64,000 nt of DNA from AL-N1 sp039178835 (GCA_039178835.1 JBCDFA010000001.1:30698-94697); one strand, 5' to 3'; positions 43,504 to 52,681 are shown, counted from the stretch's first letter. The notes: generated from the letters alone by a model not told the origin. Numbers and translations are program-made.

Positions 43504-44376
43504 ATGCGAAATGACATTATTGCCACTTTTTCCATCGTTGCGTACGATCCACAGAATGACGATTTTGGAGTAGCGGTTGCCTCAAAGTTTTTAGGGGTTG
43601 GTTCGGTTGTTCCCTGGGTGCGTTCAGATGCTGGTGCTATTGCGACACAGGCATTGGGGAATATGAGTTATGGTCCGCGAGGGTTAGATTTGATGGTGTC
43701 CGGTAAGTCTGCCGAAGAGACGCTCCAAACATTGCTTGCTGATGATGATCAGCGCGATCATCGACAAGTTGGCATTGTCGATAGTCAAGGACGTGCCGCG
43801 GCGTATACCGGTAAGAAATGTCTTGACTGGGCCGGGCATGTAACAGGAAATGGTTTTACGATACAGGGGAATATTCTGAGCAGTTCAACCGTCGTTGATA
43901 ACATGGCCACTGCCTTCACCAGTACCCAGGGTGAGTTGGCTGAGCGCTTACTCGCAGCATTGCAAGTTGGTGACCAGACCGGTGGTGATCGACGTGGGCG
44001 ACAGTCTGCAGCTTTGTATGTTGCACGTCAGGGTGGCTCGTATGGCGGTTTCCTCGACCGGTACGTCGATCTGCGTGTGGATGATCACCAGAATCCAGTT
44101 GCCGAGCTTGTCCGGTTACTCCAATTACATCGCTTCTATCTGACTCGACCACGCCAAGAGGATCTTATGGCGATCAGTGAGCCAATTGCGCGGGAGCTAC
44201 AACAGTTGCTTCAAAAGGCTGGTTTCTACGATGGCCCCATTAGTGGAACACACGACGAAGCCACACAATCAGCCCTTGAACAGTATGGGGGGGTTGAGAA
44301 TCTGGAAGAACGTTTGGTGAGCAAGACACACATTGATCCAGAAGTGCTAGATTTTATGCGAAGAAAACTTGCGTAA
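43504..44376 (+). CDS. DUF1028-family protein with C-terminal peptidoglycan-binding-like region
   Basis: 290 residues. The N-terminal 210 residues are DUF1028, an Ntn-hydrolase-like domain: TFSIVAYDPQNDDFGVAVASKF, IATQALGNMSYGPRGLDLM, GNILSSSTVV and a GDRRGRQSAAL end. The C-terminal 75 residues (LQQLLQKAGFYDGPISG, DEATQSALEQYGG) match the helical repeat seen in peptidoglycan-binding domains and in other DUF1028 proteins. No signal peptide is visible. Enzymatic activity is not established. It is 28 bases downstream of the J-domain gene and probably in its transcript. Confidence 0.87.
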   Translation: MRNDIIATFSIVAYDPQNDDFGVAVASKFLGVGSVVPWVRSDAGAIATQALGNMSYGPRGLDLMVSGKSAEETLQTLLADDDQRDHRQVGIVDSQGRAAAYTGKKCLDWAGHVTGNGFTIQGNILSSSTVVDNMATAFTSTQGELAERLLAALQVGDQTGGDRRGRQSAALYVARQGGSYGGFLDRYVDLRVDDHQNPVAELVRLLQLHRFYLTRPRQEDLMAISEPIARELQQLLQKAGFYDGPISGTHDEATQSALEQYGGVENLEERLVSKTHIDPEVLDFMRRKLA

Positions 44377-44416
44377 TAAAGTATCTCGTATGTCTGTTTC
44401 TAGTGTGATATGATCA

Positions 44417-45526
44417 ATGTTTCATTTATCGACCGTTTCTCGTTTAGTATGCCCGCTGATCTGCCTACTTGCTGTTGGTTGTGCTTCGCTTTATACGCCG
44501 CAGCCTTCTGGTTCTTTACAACCAGTAGTAGTTGACGGTATACAATTGCGTGCTGGTAGTAAGATACTGGAGGTGCGAGGTACAAATTATGTTCACACCT
44601 TCAACGCTGATCTAAGCATGTGTCCAGAAATTCAATTTGGGGCGGATGGAAATTGTCCTTGGGATCTTGCGGCCATTGCCACGGATATGGAGCGGCTGCA
44701 AGGTCTGGGCATCAATACAGTTCGGATATTTCTGAACTATTATGCTTTCGGCGGCGCACGTGAAGTTGACCCCAATTACGACCTTTCGATTCCTCTCTCC
44801 CATCTTGATGACTTCATCGATGTCGCGAACGAACATGGCATTTATGTTATGCCAGTACTTCTCGTCAAGTATCCACAGGATCGTTTTGGCCCAGAGCACT
44901 ATGAGACTGCTCTTGATCTCCATGTGCGTCCGGTTATCGAGTATCTGTCTGGCCGGGCGGGTGTCCTCGCCTGGGACGTGTTCAATGAGCCTGATCTCGG
45001 TGGCCCCATCGACCCGCGCTGTTGGGATTGGGACAATGGTGATTTTCCTCTGTGCTTCGAGTTGGCACAGGAGCGCTCACGTTTTGTAGTTGCCATATAC
45101 GACGAAGTTAAGCGCTTCGATCCTGAGCGCCTTGTAACGGTGAGTATGGGCTTTGGCAAGAACTATTTCAAACCCGATACAGCCGATATTCATCTGGCCG
45201 AGGTGGTTGATCTGTATTCCTACCACTATTATGACGACGACCCGTATGATAGTGGTCGTTACCGCGCTCATTGGTATTATGGTGAGGGTTTTCCTGCCGA
45301 TCTTCATCGTGCGAATGCCGAACTCCATGCCCTTGATCTGGACAAGCCGATTCTTATTACGGAGATTGGCTTCCCAACTGGCCCTGATGCTACCCGTACC
45401 CTTGAAGAACTTCCCCAAGATCTGCAGACCGCTCTTGATGTTGCGCGTGATGATAGTACGGCTGGCATTATGGTGTGGCCCTTCCAGCCAGATCCTGATG
45501 AATTGATCGGTGATCTCTTTCAGTAA
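44417..45526 (+). CDS. GH5-like glycoside hydrolase lipoprotein
   Basis: 369 residues. Signal peptide with lipobox LLAVGC (Cys 22), then a (beta/alpha)8 barrel of the cellulase type. VLAWDVFNEPD (about 180-190) has the acid/base Glu after Asn, and ILITEIGFPT (about 310-320) has the nucleophile Glu; these are the two catalytic Glu of clan GH-A. It would cut beta-linked glycans outside the cell, with the substrate unresolved. A weak ribosome site precedes the ATG. It lies in the same direction as the CHAT operon, which has its own promoter. Confidence 0.83.
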   Translation: MFHLSTVSRLVCPLICLLAVGCASLYTPQPSGSLQPVVVDGIQLRAGSKILEVRGTNYVHTFNADLSMCPEIQFGADGNCPWDLAAIATDMERLQGLGINTVRIFLNYYAFGGAREVDPNYDLSIPLSHLDDFIDVANEHGIYVMPVLLVKYPQDRFGPEHYETALDLHVRPVIEYLSGRAGVLAWDVFNEPDLGGPIDPRCWDWDNGDFPLCFELAQERSRFVVAIYDEVKRFDPERLVTVSMGFGKNYFKPDTADIHLAEVVDLYSYHYYDDDPYDSGRYRAHWYYGEGFPADLHRANAELHALDLDKPILITEIGFPTGPDATRTLEELPQDLQTALDVARDDSTAGIMVWPFQPDPDELIGDLFQ

Positions 45527-45528
45527 GA

Positions 45529-45558
45529 TTGCCGATTAGCTTCCCATTGACGTATAAT
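45529..45558 (+). promoter_or_regulatory. Promoter of the CHAT operon
   Basis: TTGCCG (45529-45534), 18 bases, TATAAT (45553-45558), directly after the glycosidase gene. Start near 45565, about 60 bases before the CHAT ATG. An AGGAG lies close to the ATG. Confidence 0.7.
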
Positions 45559-45626
45559 ACCCACGACTTATATTCGCTCCACGCTGTGCTCGTTCGTTAG
45601 AAAGCCTCACAATCAGGAGCACGATT

Positions 45627-47045
45627 ATGTTCAACATCTATCACGACTTTGAAATTACTATTCAGCCGCCAAATGGTGACACCTTTCCTTATTTCATTCA
45701 GTCTCCTGGTGGTGAAGCACAGGGCATATTACGTCTGCCCACCAATACACCAACCTATCAGGAACTCGAACAACGATTGAGCCAACTCGACACAGACGAG
45801 GACGCACTACATCAGCTGGGAACATTACTCTTTGACGCGCTGTTTGAGGGGAAGTCTGGTGAAGTATTCTCGATTAGTCGGGGGCGTTTGCAACCGAACG
45901 AAGGGTTGCGTTTTAAGTTAAGTATTGCAGCTGAAGAGAGTGTGGTAGCGTCTCTACCATGGGAGTTTATTGCCGATCCCAACCGTGGCCCATTGGCACT
46001 GCTTGATATGCCAATTGTGCGCTACTTGCCGTTAGCACTGCCAACATCGACATTGCGAACTGAGCTTCCATTGAGGGTGCTTTTGACCGGTGCCCATACG
46101 CCCCCGAATCCTGATGCAGTCACAAGCGAGCTTCGGTCTGTCAGAGAGTCGTTAGCAGCAGCTGTGCAGCGCGGGTTGGTCCAGCTTGAAGTCGAAGAGC
46201 ATCTGACCCCACGCAAATTACAGGCGTTGCTACGTCAGGACTTTCATGTCTGGCATTTTGTCGGCCATGGTGGTTTTGACCAGTCAGGTCGTAATGCACG
46301 TTTGTCGTTTGAGGACGATGATGGTGATGTGCAACGTGTGAGTGCTATGCAACTTGGCATTATGCTCAATCGGAGCAGTCTGCGACTGGTAGTGCTCAAC
46401 GCGTGTGAGAGCGCCCGCCTCGCTGTTGAGCCGTTCCGTAGCCTCGCTCCAGCGCTGATCCGTGGTCAGGTGCCAGCCGTTGTTGCGATGCAGTTCTCGG
46501 TGCCGCAAGAATCGACGCGTGCTTTTGCAGGCGAGTTTTATTGTGCGCTTGCCGAGGGTTTTCCCATCGACGCGTGTGTGACAGAGGGCCGCAAAGCGAT
46601 TATGAACGAGATTGGATTGGGACGACCCGATTGGGGTATTCCGGTCGTGTACACCCGTGCGGCTGATGGCAAACTGTTTGAGACGCCAACCCCTGCGCCA
46701 TCAGAGACGAATGCAACTGGTACTGGTGGTGTCAGTATCAATATCGAGAACAGCCAGCTTGATCACTCCAATGTAACTGTGAGTGAAGTGGGCAACATCG
46801 TCAAGGGCAACTCCACAAGTGACGCTGACGTAGATGTGGATAATGAGGAACTTGATGCGGAGATTGCAGCATTGAAAGACCAGGTGAGGTTAAAGAAACA
46901 GCGTCTGCGTAGACTAAGAAATCAGGAAGCTGTACATGGCATGAATACTGATCCATCGATCATAATAGAAATTGATCATTTGCAACAGGAAATAGCCGAG
47001 CTTGAAAAGCAAAGAAAGGCTCTTGAGAGCCAACGCGCCAGATAG
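45627..47045 (+). CDS. CHAT-domain caspase-like protein with C-terminal coiled-coil module
   Basis: 472 residues. Caspase-fold CHAT peptidase (about 110-350) with the catalytic His in VWHFVGHGG (His 214) and Cys in VLNACESA (Cys 260). The N-terminal 110 residues are beta-rich and unrecognised. After the protease comes an Asn/Ser-rich, repetitive strand-like segment (INIENSQLDHSNVTVSEVG, about 370-395), then a coiled coil (about 410-472). The coiled coil, with DPSIIIEIDHLQQEI, is also found as a separate protein encoded 19 bases downstream. CHAT proteins work in proteolytic signalling or immunity; which role applies here is inference. Confidence 0.86.
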   Translation: MFNIYHDFEITIQPPNGDTFPYFIQSPGGEAQGILRLPTNTPTYQELEQRLSQLDTDEDALHQLGTLLFDALFEGKSGEVFSISRGRLQPNEGLRFKLSIAAEESVVASLPWEFIADPNRGPLALLDMPIVRYLPLALPTSTLRTELPLRVLLTGAHTPPNPDAVTSELRSVRESLAAAVQRGLVQLEVEEHLTPRKLQALLRQDFHVWHFVGHGGFDQSGRNARLSFEDDDGDVQRVSAMQLGIMLNRSSLRLVVLNACESARLAVEPFRSLAPALIRGQVPAVVAMQFSVPQESTRAFAGEFYCALAEGFPIDACVTEGRKAIMNEIGLGRPDWGIPVVYTRAADGKLFETPTPAPSETNATGTGGVSINIENSQLDHSNVTVSEVGNIVKGNSTSDADVDVDNEELDAEIAALKDQVRLKKQRLRRLRNQEAVHGMNTDPSIIIEIDHLQQEIAELEKQRKALESQRAR

Positions 47046-47064
47046 TATCCAGGGAGGAAGTCTT

Positions 47065-47265
47065 ATGTCACACGATGCTGAGCGTGCTGAAGAGATTGCA
47101 GCATTAGAAAAACAGATAAGCTTAAAGAAGCGCCGCTTGCACGCCTTACAAAATCAAGCAGCCGTATACGGTATTAGTGCCGATCCGTCGATCTCGATTC
47201 AGATTGAGGATCTAGAGCAGGAAATTAGACAACTCAGAGAAGAATTGCGTGATCTGAATGGCTGA
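47065..47265 (+). CDS. Stand-alone coiled-coil protein, homologue of the CHAT protein's C-terminus
   Basis: 66 residues, start ATG eight bases after GGGAGG. Two helices joined by a turn: EIAALEKQISLKKRRLHAL and then YGISADPSISIQIEDLEQE. About 28 of 51 aligned residues are identical to the end of the CHAT protein directly upstream. No catalytic residues, no signal peptide. The most direct reading is a partner that pairs with the CHAT protein's coiled coil, or an inhibitor or adaptor that competes for it; neither is shown. Middle gene of the operon (gaps 19 and 24 bases). Confidence 0.8.
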   Translation: MSHDAERAEEIAALEKQISLKKRRLHALQNQAAVYGISADPSISIQIEDLEQEIRQLREELRDLNG

Positions 47266-47289
47266 GTTTACAAGACGAAGGAGTCGCTT

Positions 47290-47802
47290 ATGCTCATATC
47301 CACTAGAAAATACCTGTTGCTATCAATTGTCTTGATGATTAGTCTGCGTATCGTTGCATGTTCGCCTGCACCCTCTGGCCAGTCTGAAAGTGCAGAGGAG
47401 CCGTTGGAAGGTGACTCGTCTGGCCTGGAACCAATCTCTGTTGAAGAGTCACGGGTAGTGGTCGATGTCTTTTCTGGTCGTACCAATCCGTCGTGGAGTC
47501 TTTCTGACCAGGAAACAGTAACGCTGACAACCATGCTGGAAGGGCTTGAAGAAGTGGAGGTGGCTCATTCGCCAGCCGGGCAGCTTGGGTTCCGCCAGTT
47601 TGTGGTGATGCTGGCAAGCCCAACGGCGGATGCTTCAGCAATGGTGTCTGTCTACGATACAACAGTCGAAGTGGACCATGGTGATGCGGTGAAGTACTAC
47701 ACTGATACAGATGGTCAGGTTAGCCGCTGGCTCTTAGAGAGCAGCAAATCACATTTGGATGATGAGCTGTTTGCTGCCATCAAAGAAGCTGTCACACAAT
47801 AA
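47290..47802 (+). CDS. Small lipoprotein with an FSGRTNPSW motif
   Basis: 170 residues. Signal peptide with lipobox RIVAC (Cys 24), then a 50-residue acidic Ser/Glu linker and a small beta/alpha domain. That domain begins VVVDVFSGRTNPSWSLSD; similar FSGR-x-NPxW motifs occur in uncharacterised bacterial and fungal proteins, as I recall. It ends FAAIKEAVTQ. Function unknown. It lies 24 bases after the coiled-coil gene in the same direction and is the last gene of the CHAT operon, so it may be the membrane or outside partner. Confidence 0.72.
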   Translation: MLISTRKYLLLSIVLMISLRIVACSPAPSGQSESAEEPLEGDSSGLEPISVEESRVVVDVFSGRTNPSWSLSDQETVTLTTMLEGLEEVEVAHSPAGQLGFRQFVVMLASPTADASAMVSVYDTTVEVDHGDAVKYYTDTDGQVSRWLLESSKSHLDDELFAAIKEAVTQ

Positions 47803-47876
47803 CAATCACTTCAGTTCTACCGAGATGGCCAGATGAGATGTCGATTCGTTCACACTTCGCCTAGCCATCTGACATA

Positions 47877-49304
47877 TTACTGATCAGCGACATCAAACCC
47901 AAGTATCACCACAATATCTGCGGTACTCGTAACTCCATCGGGTGTGCCCTGTCGCACGTCGGCATTTAATGTATTTGCCAGCCGCCGACTCGTGCGTGGT
48001 TTATTCCCGTTCACATCATAGATAATCGTTTGCTGCACATCTGTGTTCGGCGCGTCGGAGGCTGGAATGATCGTGAAGCCATCACTTTCGAGATCGCCAG
48101 AGATCTGCCCGGCAAGGCCATTCACACCCGTGCCGTTCAGCACCTGCACTATTGCCGCCTCAGTTGCTTCACCCGGTGGTGTCAGCATGGCGTCCATCGC
48201 AGCCTGTTTGCCCGTTTCACTCCAGATAAGACTGAAGTTGCCATCTTCAACAACCTGTGGATCAAGCTCTGGTGAGAAGCGTACCTGACCAATATCATCA
48301 GGATTCAGTCCACTCCCGACCCATGTGAGCGCCAATAACACATCGACTCTGCCCAATGGCATGGTTGTCGTAACGGCACCGTCCAGTCCCTCACGGAGAT
48401 TCGGTAGCGTCATCACCTGTCCCACAGGACCACGTTGCTGAAATTCTGTCACAATAGCACGAATAACCTGTTGCTGGCGGGCGTTGCGATCAAAGTCACT
48501 ATCGCCGTGACGGGTACGAGCATACACAAGCGCAGTCTGGCCATCCATAACCTGCGGTCCAGGTTGGAACTCGACCTGTCTTGTGCTAAAATCTGGGTTG
48601 GGATACGCATCGTCGATGATGAGTTCTGGTACATCGATAGTCACACCACCAAGCGCATCAATAATCTGAGCAAATCCGTCAAAGTTGACTTGCATCACAT
48701 AATCGATCCGCTGACCGCGTGTGGGCCAGCCGAGGAACTCCTCAATGGTCTGGGCTGTAAGCGCCATACCACCCTGTTGCGGTGTTGTGCCAGCGCCATA
48801 GAACGTTTCTGCGTTGGCATACCCATGACCATACGCCACATTGAGTTTGGTAAACCCAATATCGGGAACCTCAACTAGCGTGTCACGTGGAATGGATAGC
48901 AGACTGGTCCAACGACCACCTGAGTCCATATGGGCAATAATCATTGTGTCGCTGCGGACACCTTCCTCTGGATGATCAGGACGCTCATCAACGCCAATAA
49001 TGAGCACATTGGCACTCCCAAGAAGGGGCGATGACACAGGTGCATTGGGGCGCACATCCTGTACCCCAATCTGTGACGAGATGCCTAATACTTGGATATA
49101 GGCAAACATGATGCCAAGCACGAGAAACACGAGCATTACGATCAGTGCAAGCCGTATTTTCGGCCAGATACGACGACTCGTATGTGATGGTCTGGGCAGG
49201 GAGTTTGGTGGTGTTGGAGATGGACGGCGCTCCTGTCGCATGACGACGGTATCACCAGTATATGCACGCTGTTTTGGGTCGTTTTGTTTATCATCACTCA
49301 TCAC
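47877..49304 (-). CDS. LCP-family cell wall ligase/LytR-type protein
   Basis: 475 residues. One N-terminal membrane anchor (about 48-70), then the LytR-CpsA-Psr domain: VLIIGVDERPDHPEEGVRSD (phosphate and pyrophosphate-binding Arg/Asp), LLSIPRDTLVEVP and YARTRHGDSDFDRNARQQQVI. A C-terminal LytR_C domain (about 370-475) begins VQVLNGTGVNGLA. LCP enzymes attach teichoic-acid-like or other polymers to peptidoglycan on the outer face of the membrane. It converges with the lipoprotein gene and has an extended -10 promoter. Confidence 0.92.
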   Translation of the reverse strand: MMSDDKQNDPKQRAYTGDTVVMRQERRPSPTPPNSLPRPSHTSRRIWPKIRLALIVMLVFLVLGIMFAYIQVLGISSQIGVQDVRPNAPVSSPLLGSANVLIIGVDERPDHPEEGVRSDTMIIAHMDSGGRWTSLLSIPRDTLVEVPDIGFTKLNVAYGHGYANAETFYGAGTTPQQGGMALTAQTIEEFLGWPTRGQRIDYVMQVNFDGFAQIIDALGGVTIDVPELIIDDAYPNPDFSTRQVEFQPGPQVMDGQTALVYARTRHGDSDFDRNARQQQVIRAIVTEFQQRGPVGQVMTLPNLREGLDGAVTTTMPLGRVDVLLALTWVGSGLNPDDIGQVRFSPELDPQVVEDGNFSLIWSETGKQAAMDAMLTPPGEATEAAIVQVLNGTGVNGLAGQISGDLESDGFTIIPASDAPNTDVQQTIIYDVNGNKPRTSRRLANTLNADVRQGTPDGVTSTADIVVILGFDVADQ

Positions 49305-49370
49305 ATGACCTCACAGGTTAGATATATAAGCAAAGCAGCAGGGCTACCAGATGGGTTATGTGCCGATGCC

Positions 49371-49379
49371 AGTATAGCA
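49371..49379 (-). promoter_or_regulatory. Extended -10 promoter of the LCP gene
   Basis: Minus strand TGC-TATACT (49379-49371), no -35 match. Start near 49364, about 60 bases before the ATG. Confidence 0.5.
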
Positions 49380-49543
49380 TGGGCTGATTGATTGCTACGA
49401 ACTAGGAAGCATTGACTGCTGCTTCACAAAAAGATTTGTACGCATATTATCTATACTATGTTCATCTGTTTGTCATTATCACGCGTAATACTGAATGGAA
49501 GAAACAGAGAACTGATTACCATCGTATGAATAACGGAGATACC

Positions 49544-50563
49544 ATGGCAAGTTTGGAACCAATACCAGTAACAACTGATTCCTATACAATAAACGAACCA
49601 CAGCACACAAATTATCCTGTGGTTCGTCAACCGACACGAAAATTGCCAACTGACTGTCCCGGTCATCCCCCGATGGACCCACCACGTGTTATCTATGCAC
49701 GTTCGTGGTTTGGGCTAGGGGCTATGTCGGCGGCAGTGGGGATGGCTGGCATTGCACGTTATGGGTGGCCAGCGGCAGTGGGGATGGGTGGCCTGGGCCT
49801 GTTAAGCCTTGCTCATATGATCAAAGTTGAGCCAGCTAGGCCGATCCTGGAGCATGTCGACCTGCATTCATCTGCCCTCCCACCGCAACTCGACGGATTG
49901 CGTATTGGCCAGATTACCGATATGCATCTTGGTTTGGCCCAGACTGAACGAAATGTCAACTGGGTTGTTGAACAGATGCAACGGGAAAAACCTGATCTAA
50001 TTGTTATTACCGGCGATTTGGTCCATAAGAAGGCGGCCATCCCCAATATTACACACTTGCTCTGTCGTCTGGATGCTCCGCTTGGTATTTACGCCATCCC
50101 CGGCAACCACGACTATTGGGAGGGTCTGGCAGATGTGCGAGCCGCGCTGACCCTGCTGGATATTCCGCTGCTGCTCAACGAGAATCGTTGTCTGCGTTGG
50201 AACGGCGCCGATTTGTGGCTCCTTGGCATCGACGACATTTGGAATGGCCAGCCTGACCTGCAAGGTATGCTTCGCCAAGTTCCCGAAGGAGCCTTCAAGC
50301 TGCTGCTCTCCCACGCGCCTGACCTAGCCGATGAAGCTGCGCGACAGGGTATTCATGTCCAACTCTCGGGTCACACGCATGGTGGACATTTACGCTTGCC
50401 AGTGCTCGGACCCTTCACACGACCACGTTTTGGGGTGGAATATGTCATTGGTCAATATCAAGTAGGCGAGATGAGTCTTTATGTATCACGTGGGTTAGGG
50501 GGGACACCTCTGCGCTTGTTATGCCCACCTGAGGCAACGATTATTACTTTGCGAAGTGTCTAA
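49544..50563 (+). CDS. Membrane-anchored metallophosphoesterase
   Basis: 339 residues from an ATG five bases after GGAG; the longer frame from 49412 has no ribosome site. An N-terminal region with one or two membrane helices (about 50-105) is followed by a calcineurin-like domain with ITDMHLG, ITGDLVHK, PGNHDYW, LSHAPD and SGHTHGGH, the complete set of two-metal ligands. YaeI/YkuE-type proteins of this form cleave phosphodiesters such as lipid substrates near the membrane. Convergent neighbours none; DUF3054 follows 83 bases on. Confidence 0.9.
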   Translation: MASLEPIPVTTDSYTINEPQHTNYPVVRQPTRKLPTDCPGHPPMDPPRVIYARSWFGLGAMSAAVGMAGIARYGWPAAVGMGGLGLLSLAHMIKVEPARPILEHVDLHSSALPPQLDGLRIGQITDMHLGLAQTERNVNWVVEQMQREKPDLIVITGDLVHKKAAIPNITHLLCRLDAPLGIYAIPGNHDYWEGLADVRAALTLLDIPLLLNENRCLRWNGADLWLLGIDDIWNGQPDLQGMLRQVPEGAFKLLLSHAPDLADEAARQGIHVQLSGHTHGGHLRLPVLGPFTRPRFGVEYVIGQYQVGEMSLYVSRGLGGTPLRLLCPPEATIITLRSV

Positions 50564-50646
50564 ACATGGTCCGTTTCTCTCAGCTTGAGTGTAGCAAGGT
50601 ATGGTATACTCCCTTATGATAATTGGCTCGTGAAGGGAAGTACTTT

Positions 50647-51099
50647 ATGGCACTAACGGATCATCCTCGACGTTCACAAAATACGTCAGGACTTCAGCAT
50701 ACGGTTACGCTTGTCGGTGGTGATGTGGCCTCATTTCTTGCGTTTGCGATGATTGGGTTGGCAAGCCATCGCGGGTTAGCTAGTATCATAAATATACCCG
50801 ATGTTGCGATTACCGCAGCGCCCTTCGCATTTGGCTGGTTTGTTCTTGCACCGTTCACTGGTGTATTCAATCCCACTATCATATCACGCCCTCGTTCAAT
50901 GCTTGCTCGTACCGCCCTTACCTGGGTAGCTGCTTGTTTGATTGGTTTAGCTGGTCGTGCATTGCTTAATCAAAGTGGTGTTCCTCCTCTTACATTTGCT
51001 CTTATCACGTTTACGACGATTCTTTTGATTCTCAGTGCATGGCGTGGAGGCTTTGCCTGGTTTACGGGTCGTCGTACAACAATATCGGAAACAAGATGA
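50647..51099 (+). CDS. DUF3054-family membrane protein
   Basis: 150 residues from the ATG at 50647, preceded by AGGGAAG. Four transmembrane helices (about 17-37, 50-70, 82-104, 112-135) with the DUF3054 signature LVGGDVASFLAFAMIGLASH and PFAFGWFVLAPFTGVF. The function is unknown. Its stop codon overlaps the next gene's start (ATGA at 51096-51099), indicating translational coupling with the histidine phosphatase. Confidence 0.85.
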   Translation: MALTDHPRRSQNTSGLQHTVTLVGGDVASFLAFAMIGLASHRGLASIINIPDVAITAAPFAFGWFVLAPFTGVFNPTIISRPRSMLARTALTWVAACLIGLAGRALLNQSGVPPLTFALITFTTILLILSAWRGGFAWFTGRRTTISETR

Positions 51100-51767
51100 C
51101 AACAAATCTGTATATCATTAGACACGGTCTGGCATATCCAAATGTTGAGCGCATCCTTGGTGGTATGGAAGGTGATCGTGGTCTGACTGAGCGTGGTTTT
51201 GCCCAGGCACGTGCGCTTGCTCAACGTCTGGAAACAGGTGAGATTGCGGCAGATGTGCTCTATGCAAGTACATTTCCACGTGCACGAATGACCGCAGAGC
51301 TTGTGTCTGAAGCATTAAAGTTACCTATCCAGTGGGATGCCGAACTTCAGGAAATACGTCCAGGAGAGGCTGATGGAGTGACCGTCGATGAGGCGCTTGA
51401 GCGTTACAGTGATACGTTTGGCCGTTTTCTCGATGAAATTTACACCCCTATTGCTCCTGGTGGCGAGAGTTGGGGCGCATTTCAAATGCGCGTATCGGCA
51501 GCTTTAGAGCGGCTTATCCTTCGGCATCAGGGTCAGAATATCGTTGTCGTTGCACATGGTGGTGTGATCGAAGTCTCGTTCTTTCATTTTCTTGATCTTG
51601 GCCCACAGACACGATCACAGGCATCCTTCTACGCGCGTAACACTGCTATTACGCACTGGCGTCACGCTAAGTCTTTTAAGGATCGCTGGGAATGGCACAT
51701 GGTAACGCACAACGATCATCGACATCTGGTTGGCTTAGACGGCGAGGGTTTTTCTGACGAAACGTAG
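51096..51767 (+). CDS. Histidine phosphatase family protein
   Basis: 223 residues. Catalytic RHGLAYPNVERI (His 9) and a second His in VVAHGGVIEV; DRGLTERGFAQARALAQRL and ASTFPRARMTAE complete the phosphoglycerate-mutase-like pattern. Cytoplasmic; substrate unknown. Starts inside the stop of the DUF3054 gene (ATGA), so it is co-translated. This is the second such phosphatase in the window; it shares only the fold with that at 35693. Confidence 0.9.
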   Translation: MTTNLYIIRHGLAYPNVERILGGMEGDRGLTERGFAQARALAQRLETGEIAADVLYASTFPRARMTAELVSEALKLPIQWDAELQEIRPGEADGVTVDEALERYSDTFGRFLDEIYTPIAPGGESWGAFQMRVSAALERLILRHQGQNIVVVAHGGVIEVSFFHFLDLGPQTRSQASFYARNTAITHWRHAKSFKDRWEWHMVTHNDHRHLVGLDGEGFSDET

Positions 51768-51847
51768 TGTTCGTGTGGGTGAGAGATTTCGTCCTTGTGC
51801 GACCTCTACAATGATAAGGATAGTGTACAAGGTATTGTGAGGCTCTT

Positions 51848-52561
51848 ATGGCCCAGCAAGATGATGACAATGATATCTATCGGTTGATAGATTGTACAAC
51901 CGATGATTTTCTCCAAAACCTTACCGCTGATCAACGTCTGCAAATTGAACGACATACCAACTATACTGCTTATCCTCCAGGTCATGTCTTTTATTCTCCT
52001 GGTGAACAAAGTGACCAACTCTTGATTATCCGTACCGGACGTGTTCGTCTTTACAAATTGTCGCCTGAAGGTCGAGCACTGACGCTCTTTGTCCTTGAAC
52101 CACAGGCGATTTTTGGTGAGACGGCTCTGGCTGAGAGTTGGCAACATGATTGTTTTGCTGAGGCTATGTCTGAGTGTGTCGTTGGAACAATAAGTCGGGT
52201 GCGGCTACGTGATCTGCTCTCGAACGACAGCGCAATTGCATTACGCTTGATGGACATTATGGGGCAACGGCTGCGTACCCTTGAACAAAAACTGGCTGAT
52301 ATTGCCTTCAAAAGCGTACCACAGCGCCTTGCTACTGTTTTGTTGAGTCTGGCGGATTGTCAACCGGAGCCAGCGACACCGCACAAACCGCCGGCAGTTA
52401 TTCGTTATACGCATCAACAACTGGCAGAGATGATTGGCTCGTATCGTGAGACGGTGACCAAAGTTGTATCAGAGTTCCGTGAGGCAGGCTTGATTCATGT
52501 TGACGAAGAGAGTATCTACTTAACTGACATTACACAGTTACGCCAACTAGCTGGTCGGTAA
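51848..52561 (+). CDS. Crp/Fnr-family transcriptional regulator
   Basis: 237 residues. N-terminal cyclic-nucleotide-binding fold (about 25-140; FYSPGEQSDQLLIIRTGRVRL, ALTLFVLEPQAIFGETAL) and a C-terminal winged helix (about 165-225) with THQQLAEMIGSYRETVTKVV, the Crp DNA-recognition helix. No cysteine cluster of the Fnr type at the N-terminus, and the cAMP-specific ligand residues are not clearly kept, so the signal is unknown. Monocistronic; a hairpin follows 85 bases after its stop. Confidence 0.92.
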   Translation: MAQQDDDNDIYRLIDCTTDDFLQNLTADQRLQIERHTNYTAYPPGHVFYSPGEQSDQLLIIRTGRVRLYKLSPEGRALTLFVLEPQAIFGETALAESWQHDCFAEAMSECVVGTISRVRLRDLLSNDSAIALRLMDIMGQRLRTLEQKLADIAFKSVPQRLATVLLSLADCQPEPATPHKPPAVIRYTHQQLAEMIGSYRETVTKVVSEFREAGLIHVDEESIYLTDITQLRQLAGR

Positions 52562-52608
52562 CACTGTTGGAGAATATGTACTCTTCATCAATTCTTAATG
52601 CAGCGCAG

Positions 52609-52638
52609 TTGCACCATTTTTACGAATCGGTGTACAAT
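52609..52638 (+). promoter_or_regulatory. Promoter upstream of the Agl23-like genes
   Basis: TTGCAC (52609-52614), 18 bases, TACAAT (52633-52638). The predicted start near 52645 coincides with the left arm of a terminator-like hairpin. Confidence 0.62.
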
Positions 52639-52645
52639 GCAGCTA

Positions 52646-52681
52646 AGATCGCGTTAGTAAAAGACGCGATCTGTTTTCTAT
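52646..52681 (+). terminator. Hairpin at the 5' end of the Agl23-like transcript
   Basis: Perfect 9-bp stem AGATCGCGT / ACGCGATCT with a 9-base loop, then GTTTTCTATT. It may terminate the Crp transcript, or act as a leader attenuator for the following genes, or end a very short RNA made from the promoter at 52609. The next ATG is at 52758. Confidence 0.6.

Noticed and set aside
47803..47876. Hairpin AGATGGC...GCCATCT between the lipoprotein and LCP genes
   Set aside because: Only 7 bp with a loop of more than 35 bases and no T-run, so I do not call it a terminator.
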